Shown in pieces: positions 6,493 to 14,777 of a DNA stretch of 25,522 nucleotides. Numbering within the stretch: position 1 is the first letter of the stretch; the number at the start of each line of letters is the position of its first letter. Made by a program: the position numbers and the translations under genes. The notes beneath the pieces were generated by a model. It worked only from the letters and a program-made list of their open reading frames with translations, did not search any database and had not been told where the DNA came from. The stretch covers positions 1-25,522 of the forward strand of contig NZQU01000073.1 of assembly GCA_002696025.1 (NCBI GenBank). Reading direction: 5' to 3'. The DNA comes from Crocinitomicaceae bacterium (GTDB taxonomy: Bacteria; Bacteroidota; Bacteroidia; Flavobacteriales_D; Crocinitomicaceae).

Positions 6493-8790
6493 ATGCGTTT
6501 CTTTAAAACAGTATTATTATTATTTCTTTTTACATCGATTTCAATTTCTTTCAATAGTCAATGTACTTTAGGAAGTTTCGGTACCTCAACAAATACAGTA
6601 ACTGCTACACAAGACACAATTATTGTTGCTTGTAATGACAGTGCTATTCTTTCTGTTGCTGGTTCTGGTTTTGGCTCTGTTGCCTTTCAAGAAGATTTCA
6701 ACTCTGGTCAACCTATTGGTTGGAACTTTTCACAAACAGTTACAATTGCTAATAATACATGTGGTGTTCCTTCTCTAGATGGAACTGATTTTATGTGGAT
6801 GGGGGGGCAATCTCCATCTCCAAGAATTATGGAAACAGTAGACTTAGATGTTTCTAATGGTGGAGATGTGTGTTTTGAAATGCGTTATGCTATTCAATCT
6901 CAACCATCTCCTTGTGAAGGTCCTGATCAAACAAATGAAGGAGTTTATTTAGATTATTCAATTAATGGTGGAGCAACATGGCAAAATATAAATTATTGGG
7001 CACCCACAAATAATGGTGCGGCTACATCATATTTAACTCAATGGAATCAGTTTTGTGAACAAATTCCTGCTGCTGCTCAAACTACTGCTACAAGATTTAG
7101 ATGGAATCAAGCTTCGGCTACAAGTGCTGGTTACGATCATTGGGGATTAGATAACATTCAAATTACACAATCTGCTCCAAGTTTTAACATTACATGGCTT
7201 CATGACAATTATTCTTATGGAATGGGTAATTACACTGGTAACAACCCAAATGCAGTTTATCCTACTGGAGATTCAACTTATTTTGTAATGATGACTGATA
7301 GCATTGATACATGTTATTCTTCTCTTCATGTAATTGTATCTTTTCCAGAAATTGACACGATTATAACCCTTGATCCATTCTGTGGTGGAATCAATGGAAT
7401 AATAGATATTTCAGCATCTGGTGGTACTCCAACATATGAATTTAGTATTGATTCTGGTGCAACTTTTCAAGCAAGTCAAAATTTTACTCAATTGGATACA
7501 AATGTTTATAATATAATATTGTTGGATCAAAACTTTTGTTCTGATACAGGAATGGTTATTCTTACTGGAGTTGACTCATTAAAAATCGTTAATCTAAATA
7601 GTACGCATACCAGTTGTGGTCTAGATAATGGTTTGATTGATTATCAAAGTATTGGAGGTTCACCTTCTTATGTTTATAGTTTAATAGATGCTTCAGCTCC
7701 AACAAACGTTGTAACAGATAGCATTTCTAACTTTTCTAATCTTATTCCAGGAACCTATATGGTTATTGTAACCGATTCATTATTGTGTAGTGATACTTCT
7801 ATTGTAATAATTGATCCTTCTACAGGTCCTATTATTGATAGCATTGTTACTTATGATGAAAATTGTGGATTTATGGATGGTCAGTTAATTACTTATGTAA
7901 GCTCAGGAATCACACCCTATACAATTGAAATTAATGATTCTGTTAATTTTTCTACGTCTAACAACACAGGTGATTTCACAGGTTTAAATTCGGGTCTTTA
8001 TTATGTTATTGTAACTGATGCAGTTGGATGTCAAAATATAAATGGTAGTGTTGTTGATAGTGTGCCACCTCCATATGCTTTATTACCTGACACCAACGTT
8101 TGTAATCTTTCTTTTCAAATCAATGGTGTGGTAACAGAAACTGGCTCTGATTGGAGTTCAGACTCTCCTAATATCTCATTTAATTCGAATTCATCTCCAA
8201 ATCCAACCATTACTGCTACGAGTCCAGGAATTTATACCATAGGTTTTTCTGATACCTTATGTAATTTTAGAGGTTCGTTCTTATTGGCCTTTGTTTCTGA
8301 CCCATATACTGATGTCAATGACACTTCGGTTTGTATTGGTCAAACATATGCAATTCCAGCTTTAGAGTCTTCTCAAAACACCAGTTATATTTGGAACACT
8401 GGGTCAACTGGAGCTGTTTTAAACGTTGATCAACCAGGACTATACGTAGTTACTGCATCTAATATTTGTGGTGACTTTTCAGATTCTGCTTTTGTTGATT
8501 TTTATTTATGTGATTTAAAAGTACCTAATGTATTTACTCCAAATGCTGATGGATCAAACGATAATTTTCAATTATTGTTTGAATCTGGAATAAGTTCTTT
8601 AAACTGTATCATCACAAACAGATGGGGTAATGTAATTAGAACATTTAATGAACCTTCTTTTACTTGGGATGGAACCAATGAGAATGGCAATGCCGTTCAA
8701 GATGGAGTTTACTTCTATAAAATCGATGCCATTACTGATGGTGGTAATGAGGTTTCTAAGCATGGTTTTGTTCATTTGGTCAGAGATTAA
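6493..8790 (+). CDS. T9SS-secreted surface protein with SprB-like repeats and gliding-type C-terminal domain
   Basis: A 765-residue predicted surface protein. It has an N-terminal signal (MRFFKTVLLLFLFTSISISF). A jelly-roll-like domain follows at about residues 60-225 (FQEDFNSGQPIGWNF to DHWGLDNIQI), resembling reelin/MAM-type modules. Three SprB-type repeats lie at about 290-360, 363-445 and 446-523, each with a Cys-Gly near the start and a GxYxVIVTD-like end. After a further Cys-containing region comes a C-terminal domain from about 674 (VPNVFTPNADGSNDNF, then ITNRWGNVI, WDGTNENG, DGVYFYKI). This is the gliding motility-associated (CHU_C) domain that directs export through the type IX system and attachment to the surface. 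Its partner is unknown. A run of seven G (6801-6807, codons 103-105) could slip. It is probably co-transcribed with the small secreted protein just upstream. Confidence 0.92.
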   Translation: MRFFKTVLLLFLFTSISISFNSQCTLGSFGTSTNTVTATQDTIIVACNDSAILSVAGSGFGSVAFQEDFNSGQPIGWNFSQTVTIANNTCGVPSLDGTDFMWMGGQSPSPRIMETVDLDVSNGGDVCFEMRYAIQSQPSPCEGPDQTNEGVYLDYSINGGATWQNINYWAPTNNGAATSYLTQWNQFCEQIPAAAQTTATRFRWNQASATSAGYDHWGLDNIQITQSAPSFNITWLHDNYSYGMGNYTGNNPNAVYPTGDSTYFVMMTDSIDTCYSSLHVIVSFPEIDTIITLDPFCGGINGIIDISASGGTPTYEFSIDSGATFQASQNFTQLDTNVYNIILLDQNFCSDTGMVILTGVDSLKIVNLNSTHTSCGLDNGLIDYQSIGGSPSYVYSLIDASAPTNVVTDSISNFSNLIPGTYMVIVTDSLLCSDTSIVIIDPSTGPIIDSIVTYDENCGFMDGQLITYVSSGITPYTIEINDSVNFSTSNNTGDFTGLNSGLYYVIVTDAVGCQNINGSVVDSVPPPYALLPDTNVCNLSFQINGVVTETGSDWSSDSPNISFNSNSSPNPTITATSPGIYTIGFSDTLCNFRGSFLLAFVSDPYTDVNDTSVCIGQTYAIPALESSQNTSYIWNTGSTGAVLNVDQPGLYVVTASNICGDFSDSAFVDFYLCDLKVPNVFTPNADGSNDNFQLLFESGISSLNCIITNRWGNVIRTFNEPSFTWDGTNENGNAVQDGVYFYKIDAITDGGNEVSKHGFVHLVRD

Positions 8791-8854
8791 CAATTATATT
8801 CTTAAAGATTTGTAATTATTTCTATTCTTTTGATTAGTATGCATAAATTTGTGT

Positions 8855-10729
8855 ATGATTCAAATTAATAATGGTACTCCTAGATGGATAATAATAGTAA
8901 TTGATTTTGTATTAAATACACTTGCATTATTATTTGCATATTTGATGCGATTTGATTTAAAGGCAAATGAAGAATTGTTTCAAAGAGAGTGGGGCTTATT
9001 ATCTAAATCCATTGTTTTTTATTTTCTTATTAAGATCCTTGTCTTTTATTTATTTGGAATTCATAAAGGACTAGTTCGTTTTACTTCCACTGAAGACTTA
9101 AGTAGAATTTTTAAGGCAGTATTTACATGTTCAGTTATTTATTTCTGTGCAGGATTGTTTAGGTTTTATTACTTAGATGGTTTCTTTTTATTTCCAATGT
9201 CCGTATTAATTATGGAGTTTCTTGCGAGTTTTGCATTTACAGTTGGAAGTAGGTTTATTGTAAAATTAATTTACCTAGAGGCTACAAAATCAAAAGAAAA
9301 GAAGAAGAATGTGTTAATATATGGGGCCGGAGTTTCTGGTTTGTTAACAAAAAGAACCATTGAAAAAGATGTGTTGATTAGTCAAAAAATTATAGGTTTC
9401 TTAGATGAGAATAACAAATTAGAAGGCAATAGGCTTGAGGGGGTTAGAATATATGCTTCTGATAAACTTGAGTATCTTCATAAAAATGTTGGTGTAGATA
9501 ACATAATTTTAGCAGTTCAAAATCCAAATATTGATTTGGTAAATAAATTGGTTGAAACCTGTTTGAATTTAAATATTTCAATTAAAAAGGTTCCGAGACC
9601 AAAAAGTTGGATCAATGGAGAGTTTTCTTCAAAGCAACTTTCTGAAGTGCGTATTGAAGATTTACTTGGAAGAAAGCCGATTAGTCTAAATCAAGAACAA
9701 ATCTCTAATGATCTTAATGACCAAGTCATATTGGTTACAGGAGCAGCGGGTTCTATTGGTAGCGGATTGGTTAGACAAATAGCAAACTATTCACCCAAAA
9801 AAATAATTCTTTTAGATCAGTCTGAATCACCATTATATGACTTACAACAGGAATTACTTACTAATTTCTCAGATGTAAATTTTGAATTTGTTATTGGTGA
9901 TATTAGGAATTATGAAAGATTAAAAAGAACCTTTGATTATTTCAAGCCTCAGTTTGTTTTTCATGCGGCTGCGTATAAGCATGTTCCATTGATGGAAAAC
10001 AACCCATCTGAAGCAATTTTAACAAATGTGAGAGGTAGTAAAAACTTGGTTGATTTAGCCATGGAGTATGAAGCGAAAAAATTCATAATGATTTCCACTG
10101 ACAAAGCAGTTAATCCTACAAATGTGATGGGAGCTTCTAAAAGAATTGCTGAAATATACTCGCAAATTCAAAACAACAAAGGAAAAACCAAATTTGTAAC
10201 TACAAGATTTGGGAATGTATTAGGCTCAAATGGTTCAGTCATTCCATTATTTCAAAGGCAAATCCAGCAAGGTGGACCAGTAACTGTAACAGATGAGAGA
10301 GTTACCCGTTTTTTCATGACCATTCCTGAAGCATGTCAATTGGTTCTTGAGGCAGGATCTATGGGGCAGGGGGGAGAGATTTTTGTTTTTGATATGGGGA
10401 AATCTGTTAAAATAATTGATCTTGCCAAAAAGATGATTCGTTTGAGTGGTTTGGAATTGGGTAAAGATATTGAGTTAAAAGTAATTGGTCTTAGGCCAGG
10501 AGAAAAATTATATGAAGAAGTTCTCGCTAAGGAAGAGAATACAGTAAAAACTCACCATCCTCAAATATTAATTGCAAAGACAAGAACACAAGATTTGTCT
10601 CAATTAAATGAAATTTCTGAGTTGATCCAAATGTTTGAAGATCAAAAAAACATTCAATTGGTTAAAAAAATGAAAAAAATTGTTCCAGAATTTATTAGTA
10701 ACAATTCTGAATTTGAGATGTTAGACTGA
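8855..10729 (+). CDS. Membrane-bound nucleotide-sugar 4,6-dehydratase/epimerase (CapD/WbpM/FlaA1 type)
   Basis: A 624-residue member of the CapD/WbpM group, which makes 4-keto-6-deoxy sugars (typically UDP-GlcNAc 4,6-dehydration) for capsule, O-antigen or protein glycans. The first ~135 residues hold about four membrane helices. A Rossmann-like domain follows (NVLIYGAGVSGLLTKRTI), then the SDR domain with NAD motif VTGAAGSIGSGLVRQI (about 293-308) and HAAAYKHVPLMENNP. ISTDKAVNPTNVMGASKR shows the family's altered SMK triad, with Met (about 425) where most SDRs have Tyr and Lys at about 429. RPGEKLYEE near the end is also typical. The ATG at 8855 is preferred over the TTG at 8849, which adds only two residues. 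No cluster of other glycan genes follows, so the exact product is unknown. The thioesterase starts one base after the stop. Confidence 0.93.
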   Translation: MIQINNGTPRWIIIVIDFVLNTLALLFAYLMRFDLKANEELFQREWGLLSKSIVFYFLIKILVFYLFGIHKGLVRFTSTEDLSRIFKAVFTCSVIYFCAGLFRFYYLDGFFLFPMSVLIMEFLASFAFTVGSRFIVKLIYLEATKSKEKKKNVLIYGAGVSGLLTKRTIEKDVLISQKIIGFLDENNKLEGNRLEGVRIYASDKLEYLHKNVGVDNIILAVQNPNIDLVNKLVETCLNLNISIKKVPRPKSWINGEFSSKQLSEVRIEDLLGRKPISLNQEQISNDLNDQVILVTGAAGSIGSGLVRQIANYSPKKIILLDQSESPLYDLQQELLTNFSDVNFEFVIGDIRNYERLKRTFDYFKPQFVFHAAAYKHVPLMENNPSEAILTNVRGSKNLVDLAMEYEAKKFIMISTDKAVNPTNVMGASKRIAEIYSQIQNNKGKTKFVTTRFGNVLGSNGSVIPLFQRQIQQGGPVTVTDERVTRFFMTIPEACQLVLEAGSMGQGGEIFVFDMGKSVKIIDLAKKMIRLSGLELGKDIELKVIGLRPGEKLYEEVLAKEENTVKTHHPQILIAKTRTQDLSQLNEISELIQMFEDQKNIQLVKKMKKIVPEFISNNSEFEMLD

Positions 10730-10730
10730 T

Positions 10731-11123
10731 ATGATAGAACCAACAAAAATCCAAGTAAGATTTTCTGATTTAGATCTAATGGGTCATGTGAACAATAGTG
10801 TTTACTTAAGTTATTTTGAAATGGCAAGAGTTCACTATTTTGCCAAGATACTTGGTTTGAAATGGGATTGGAATCGTTATGGAATTATACTAGTGAGAAA
10901 TGAAATTGATTATATTTATCCGATAATATTGCACCAAAATCCATTAATTTATATAAATCTTGAAAGTATTGGTAACAAAAGCTTTACGCTTAGTTATGAG
11001 ATTAAAGTTGACAACAAAATTGTTACAAAAGGGAAGTCAGTTATGGTTGCTTTTGATTCTGTTCAATCAAAATCAATACTGATTCCTGAGCAAATGAGAG
11101 AGGCATTAATAAACAATAAATAG
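10731..11123 (+). CDS. Acyl-CoA thioesterase, YbgC/FadM-like hotdog protein
   Basis: The 130-residue protein has the hotdog-fold 4HBT signature at its start: VRFSDLDLMGHVNNSVYLSY. This includes the Asp (SDLD) and the GHVNN segment that form the active site of YbgC/FadM-type thioesterases, followed by FEMARVHYF. The later strands (YIYPIILHQNPLIYINLE, SFTLSYEIKVDNKIVTKGKS) complete the fold. These enzymes hydrolyse acyl-CoA thioesters; the substrate cannot be read from the sequence. The ATG follows the dehydratase stop by one base, so translation is probably coupled. The link to the dehydratase may be only positional. The length is normal for the family. Confidence 0.9.
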   Translation: MIEPTKIQVRFSDLDLMGHVNNSVYLSYFEMARVHYFAKILGLKWDWNRYGIILVRNEIDYIYPIILHQNPLIYINLESIGNKSFTLSYEIKVDNKIVTKGKSVMVAFDSVQSKSILIPEQMREALINNK

Positions 11124-11126
11124 AAA

Positions 11127-12074
11127 ATGATGAATAAAATAGTATTGATTTTAGGTTTTTTCATATTTAGCAGTAATTTATTTGCTCAAAAAAAATGTTA
11201 TGAAGATTCAGTTGATGCAAGAGGCTATATTTTTTCAGAATGCCTTCGTTCTTCTCAATATACAGATTTCAATGAAAAGTTAATGAGCGAACCAGGAACT
11301 GGCATTATTTTATATAGATCATCAATGCAGCCATTCACAGGGAAATGCCAAGGATGCTTTTTCAATGATAAACTATGGTTTCAAATGGAATTACAATCAG
11401 GTAAAAAAAATGGTCCATACATTGTTAATTATAAATCAGGATGTCCAAAAGAAAAAGGTTATGAGATTATGGGCATCAAGCATGGTAATTATTTAGAATA
11501 TTTTGATTCCACTAAAATTGTAAGATTAAAACAAAATTACAATAAGGGGGTTATGAATGGTGAACAAGTTTTGTTTAATAAAGATGGTGATACCTTAAGT
11601 TTAGAGAATTATCGAAATAATGTTTTACATGGAAAACAAAGAAGCTTTTTTCCTAATTTAATATTAAATATTGAATCTCATTACCTAAATGGAAATCTTC
11701 ATGGTAAGTATTCTAGGTATAGCTATAATGACAAATTGCTTCTTGAAATTAACTATAACAAAGGAAAGTATCATGGTAAAAAGTACAAGTATTATGACAA
11801 TGGAAATATAATGCTTGAGGAGTCGTGGAGTTATGGGAAAAAACAAGGAGAATTTAAATCATTTTTTATATCAGGAGAAATCAAATCTTATGAAAAATAT
11901 TTAAATAATAAAGAGGAAGGTGAATTTGAAGAAAAATATGAAAATGGTATTGTCAAACGTCAAGCTATTTATAAAAAAGGAAAATTAATTTGTGAGACTA
12001 AATATGATGAATATGGTCAAAAAATAGTCGAAAAAAAAGAGGGGGATAAAAAAGACAAAAAAAATAAACAATAA
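11127..12074 (+). CDS. Secreted MORN-repeat (YwqK-like) protein
   Basis: A 315-residue protein with a Sec signal peptide (MMNKIVLILGFFIFSSNLFAQ). After it come at least six repeats of the MORN_2 type, visible as G-x-x-x/H-G-x-x-x-x-Y/F units: GKKNGPYIVNYKSG, GIKHGNYLEYF, GVMNGEQVLFNKDG, GNLHGKYSRYSYND, GKYHGKKYKYYDNG and GKKQGEFKSFFISG. The C-terminus is Lys/Glu-rich with no fold signal. Such proteins are common in Bacteroidetes and are often named YwqK-family antitoxin, a label that says little about function here since no toxin partner is visible. It starts three bases after the thioesterase stop and overlaps the next start by one base (TAATG), so it belongs to this operon. The role is unknown; a periplasmic or surface scaffold is plausible. 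Confidence 0.85.
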   Translation: MMNKIVLILGFFIFSSNLFAQKKCYEDSVDARGYIFSECLRSSQYTDFNEKLMSEPGTGIILYRSSMQPFTGKCQGCFFNDKLWFQMELQSGKKNGPYIVNYKSGCPKEKGYEIMGIKHGNYLEYFDSTKIVRLKQNYNKGVMNGEQVLFNKDGDTLSLENYRNNVLHGKQRSFFPNLILNIESHYLNGNLHGKYSRYSYNDKLLLEINYNKGKYHGKKYKYYDNGNIMLEESWSYGKKQGEFKSFFISGEIKSYEKYLNNKEEGEFEEKYENGIVKRQAIYKKGKLICETKYDEYGQKIVEKKEGDKKDKKNKQ

Positions 12075-12832
12075 TGAATCTTATAACTACGATTACTTTT
12101 CTTTTCATATTTAGTATTTCATTTTCACAGATTACAATAACTGAAAATGATGAAAAAAAAACTTCATCGCGGTCTAATTGGAATATGAATAATAAAAAAT
12201 CTTTTAATCCTATCCATTCGAATTTTTATATTTCAATGAATACATCAAGCACATTTCGTGATTTAAAAACAAATGAAGCTTTTTTACTTATACCATTAAA
12301 TGAACGTGTTAACGAAACACCTTTGTTTACAAATTCATACACATTAGGAGTCAATGGTCATATTTTCAAGGGTTTAGGTTGGGATGGTGCTGTTTCATTT
12401 ATGCAAAACGGAGAGCAATATTCATTTTCTGATACAGATACATCTTTCTCTTACAAAACGAAATATAGTTATTTTTCTATGCCAATCAGAATCCATTATT
12501 ATTTTGATTTTAGTAAAAGAATTGGCCTCAAATTGGGCGCTGGAATTATTCCTTCACTGTTTATAAATTACAAACAAGATCAAAAATGGGAGACAACAGG
12601 AGGTAGTTCAGAAACCAACCTTATACAAACAGATGTTGGCTTTAATTCTGCAATATTCAATATAAATACTTATTTGTATTTAAGCTATAGGTTGTCTGAG
12701 GAATTTGGATTTTTTATTGGTCCAGAATACAGATATCAATTAAGTAACTCATATCAGAAAACAGCAGCATACAGACATTACTCTAGAGCTTTTGGAGTTA
12801 CTTTTGGTTTGTATAAAAAATTAAATAATTAG
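12074..12832 (+). CDS. Outer-membrane beta-barrel protein (PorT-like fold), unknown role
   Basis: A 252-residue protein with a signal peptide (MNLITTITFLFIFSISFSQ) and alternating hydrophobic/polar strands. The pattern is typical of an eight-to-ten-strand outer-membrane barrel (YTLGVNGHIFKGLGWDGAVS, YFSMPIRIHYYFDFSKRIGL, LGAGIIPSLFINYK, LYLSYRLSEEFGFFIGPEYR, AFGVTFGLYKK). The segment PIRIHYYF followed by GLKLGAGIIPS is characteristic of the outer-membrane beta-barrel (PorT-like) family of Bacteroidetes. It ends in KKLNN rather than a terminal Phe. Its start overlaps the MORN gene stop by one base. Its stop overlaps the stop of convergent murA (4 shared bases), so the two transcripts must overlap at their 3' ends unless they terminate inside a gene. 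Confidence 0.85.
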   Translation: MNLITTITFLFIFSISFSQITITENDEKKTSSRSNWNMNNKKSFNPIHSNFYISMNTSSTFRDLKTNEAFLLIPLNERVNETPLFTNSYTLGVNGHIFKGLGWDGAVSFMQNGEQYSFSDTDTSFSYKTKYSYFSMPIRIHYYFDFSKRIGLKLGAGIIPSLFINYKQDQKWETTGGSSETNLIQTDVGFNSAIFNINTYLYLSYRLSEEFGFFIGPEYRYQLSNSYQKTAAYRHYSRAFGVTFGLYKKLNN

Positions 12833-14136
12833 TTGATTCTTCTAATATCTGCTCCAATATTGTTTAATCTATATTCAATATCTTGATATCCTCTATCTAT
12901 TTGTTCAATGTTATGAATTGTACTTTTTCCTTCTGCAGATAATGCTGCAATTAATAGCGAAACTCCAGCTCTGATATCTGGTGAAGTCATACTAATACCT
13001 CTAAGTGCAGATTCTCTATTTAATCCAATAACTGTTGCTCTGTGAGGATCACACAAAATTATTTGAGCACCCATATCAATTAATTTATCCGTAAAAAACA
13101 ATCTAGATTCAAACATTTTCTGATGAATCAATACAGATCCTTTTGCTTGGGTTGCAACTACCAAAATAATAGAAAGTAAATCAGGAGTAAAACCAGGCCA
13201 TGGGGCATCATATATAGTTAGAATAGATCCATCTATAAATGTATCTATTTCATAATTTTCTTGAGCCGGAACAAAAATATCATCACCTCTTCTTTCCAAT
13301 TTAATCCCCATTCTTTTAAAAACATTTGGGATAATTCCAAGGTTGTCATAACTGACATCTTTAATTGTTATTTCAGATTGAGTCATGGCTGCAAGGCCAA
13401 TAAAACTTCCAATTTCGATCATGTCTGGTAGAACTCTATGATAGCATCCTTTTAATTGTTTAACTCCTTCAATGTGAAGAAAGTTTGAGCCAACACCTGT
13501 TATTTTAGCTCCCATTGAATTAAGCATTTTACAAAGCTGTTGAATATAAGGTTCGCATGCAGCATTGTAAAAGTCTGTTTTTCCTTCAGCAAGAACAGCG
13601 CCCATAATGATATTGGCTGTTCCAGTTACAGATGCTTCATCTAGATGTATATATGCACCTTTTAATTTTTTTGCTTCAATTGAATAGAAATATTCACCTG
13701 CATCATAATTAAATTTTGCACCTAATAATGCAAATCCCTCAAAATGAGTATCAAGCCTTCTTCTTCCAATTTTATCACCCCCAGGTTTGGGTATGAACCC
13801 TTTTCCATATCTTGCAAGCAAAGGTCCTACAATCATTATCGATCCTCTTAATGATGATGCTCTTTTTTTGAAATCTTCAGTTTCCATGTATTCAAGGTCG
13901 ATTTCTTTTGCTTGAAAAACATAAGTCCCTTTTTCAACCTTTTCAACTTTTACTCCCATTGCTTGTAATAAACCAATTAGTTTATTAACATCAACAATAT
14001 CAGGAATATTAGATATTGTTACTTTTTCAGGAGTCATTAAAACAGCACATAATATTTGCAATGCTTCATTTTTAGCACCTTGAGGTGTCAACTCACCTTT
14101 TAATTTCTTTCCTCCGTAAATTTCAAATGATGCCAT
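12829..14136 (-). CDS. murA: UDP-N-acetylglucosamine 1-carboxyvinyltransferase, Asp-type
   Basis: MurA transfers enolpyruvate from PEP to UDP-GlcNAc, the first committed step of peptidoglycan synthesis, in the cytoplasm. The 435-residue length is normal. Visible landmarks are the KNE motif (Lys22-Asn23), RASSLRGSIMIVGPLLAR, the active-site loop PGGDKIGRRRLDTHF, and near the end TSPDIRAGVSLLIAALSAEG and IDRGYQDIEYRL. In the loop the usual catalytic Cys (Cys115 in E. coli) is Asp121. Asp at this place is known from naturally fosfomycin-resistant MurA enzymes such as those of Mycobacterium and Chlamydia, so resistance is predicted here. It starts two bases after the DUF4290 stop, so it is the last gene of the purL-DUF4290-murA run. 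Confidence 0.97.
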   Translation of the reverse strand: MASFEIYGGKKLKGELTPQGAKNEALQILCAVLMTPEKVTISNIPDIVDVNKLIGLLQAMGVKVEKVEKGTYVFQAKEIDLEYMETEDFKKRASSLRGSIMIVGPLLARYGKGFIPKPGGDKIGRRRLDTHFEGFALLGAKFNYDAGEYFYSIEAKKLKGAYIHLDEASVTGTANIIMGAVLAEGKTDFYNAACEPYIQQLCKMLNSMGAKITGVGSNFLHIEGVKQLKGCYHRVLPDMIEIGSFIGLAAMTQSEITIKDVSYDNLGIIPNVFKRMGIKLERRGDDIFVPAQENYEIDTFIDGSILTIYDAPWPGFTPDLLSIILVVATQAKGSVLIHQKMFESRLFFTDKLIDMGAQIILCDPHRATVIGLNRESALRGISMTSPDIRAGVSLLIAALSAEGKSTIHNIEQIDRGYQDIEYRLNNIGADIRRIN

Positions 14137-14138
14137 CT

Positions 14139-14768
14139 TTAATTTCTTTTATGTTTTCTTTTATGCTTGTGATAATTCTTGTTATTTCGTTTTTGATTGT
14201 TTTTTATTCCTAATGTTTTTAATAGCGATGATGTTGCTACTAAATCTTCATCAGGATTTTCCATTTTTAAATTGCCTTCTGAAAGTTCATTTAAATTTTC
14301 TGAAATAACATTGTTATCAACGGTATCATTATTATGCATGAGGTATTGCTTTTTCATAAAGTTACCCATGGTTTTGGTTATGAACTCTTTTTCCTCATCA
14401 TTCAAATCTTTTGATTTATTTAAAATTGAGGCAGTATATTTTCCGTAATGACCATATTTGATTTTACTTTTTGGATAGTCTACTTGCTTTGGTTTTTCTT
14501 GAAGACTTTCAATTTTGGGTATTTCATATGGTGAATCAACATCTAATTTAAAATCAGACATTAAAAATAAGTGTGTCCAAAGTTTGTGTCTAAAATCTTC
14601 AACATCTCTTAAATGTGGGTTTAATTGCCCCATTAATTCAATAATTGCGGAAGCAGCTTTGTTTCTTTCACTTCGATCTTCAATAGAAATAGCATATTTA
14701 ATCATCCTTTGAACATTACGTCCGTATTCAGGAAGAACTAGTGGATCTCTTGTGGTATTATATTTCAT
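14139..14768 (-). CDS. DUF4290 family protein
   Basis: A 209-residue soluble protein of the DUF4290 family of Bacteroidetes, commonly found directly upstream of murA as here. The conserved N-terminal part is easy to see: NTTRDPLVLPEYGRNVQRMI, then AASAIIELMGQLNPHLRDV and FRHKLWTHLFLMSDF (to about residue 75). The KIKYGHYGKY segment follows. The C-terminal third is low-complexity, Asn-rich, and ends in a strongly basic tail (KNYHKHKRKHKRN) that could bind nucleic acid or membrane. No signal peptide is present, so it is cytoplasmic. The function is not established; conserved linkage to murA suggests a wall or cell-division role (inference). It starts nine bases after purL and ends two bases before murA, so co-expression is very likely. 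Confidence 0.88.
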   Translation of the reverse strand: MKYNTTRDPLVLPEYGRNVQRMIKYAISIEDRSERNKAASAIIELMGQLNPHLRDVEDFRHKLWTHLFLMSDFKLDVDSPYEIPKIESLQEKPKQVDYPKSKIKYGHYGKYTASILNKSKDLNDEEKEFITKTMGNFMKKQYLMHNNDTVDNNVISENLNELSEGNLKMENPDEDLVATSSLLKTLGIKNNQKRNNKNYHKHKRKHKRN

Positions 14769-14777
14769 TTAACTGGT

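Noticed and set aside
8844..8851. TAAATTTG match to the -7 consensus just before the dehydratase ATG at 8855
   Set aside because: It would start the transcript at the ATG itself (leaderless) and there is no TTG at -33. A chance match in AT-rich DNA is more likely, or weak at best.
11127..12074. Possible toxin-antitoxin system from the YwqK antitoxin label
   Set aside because: The name comes from MORN repeats only. The protein has a signal peptide and neighbours a barrel protein and a thioesterase, and no toxin-like partner is present.
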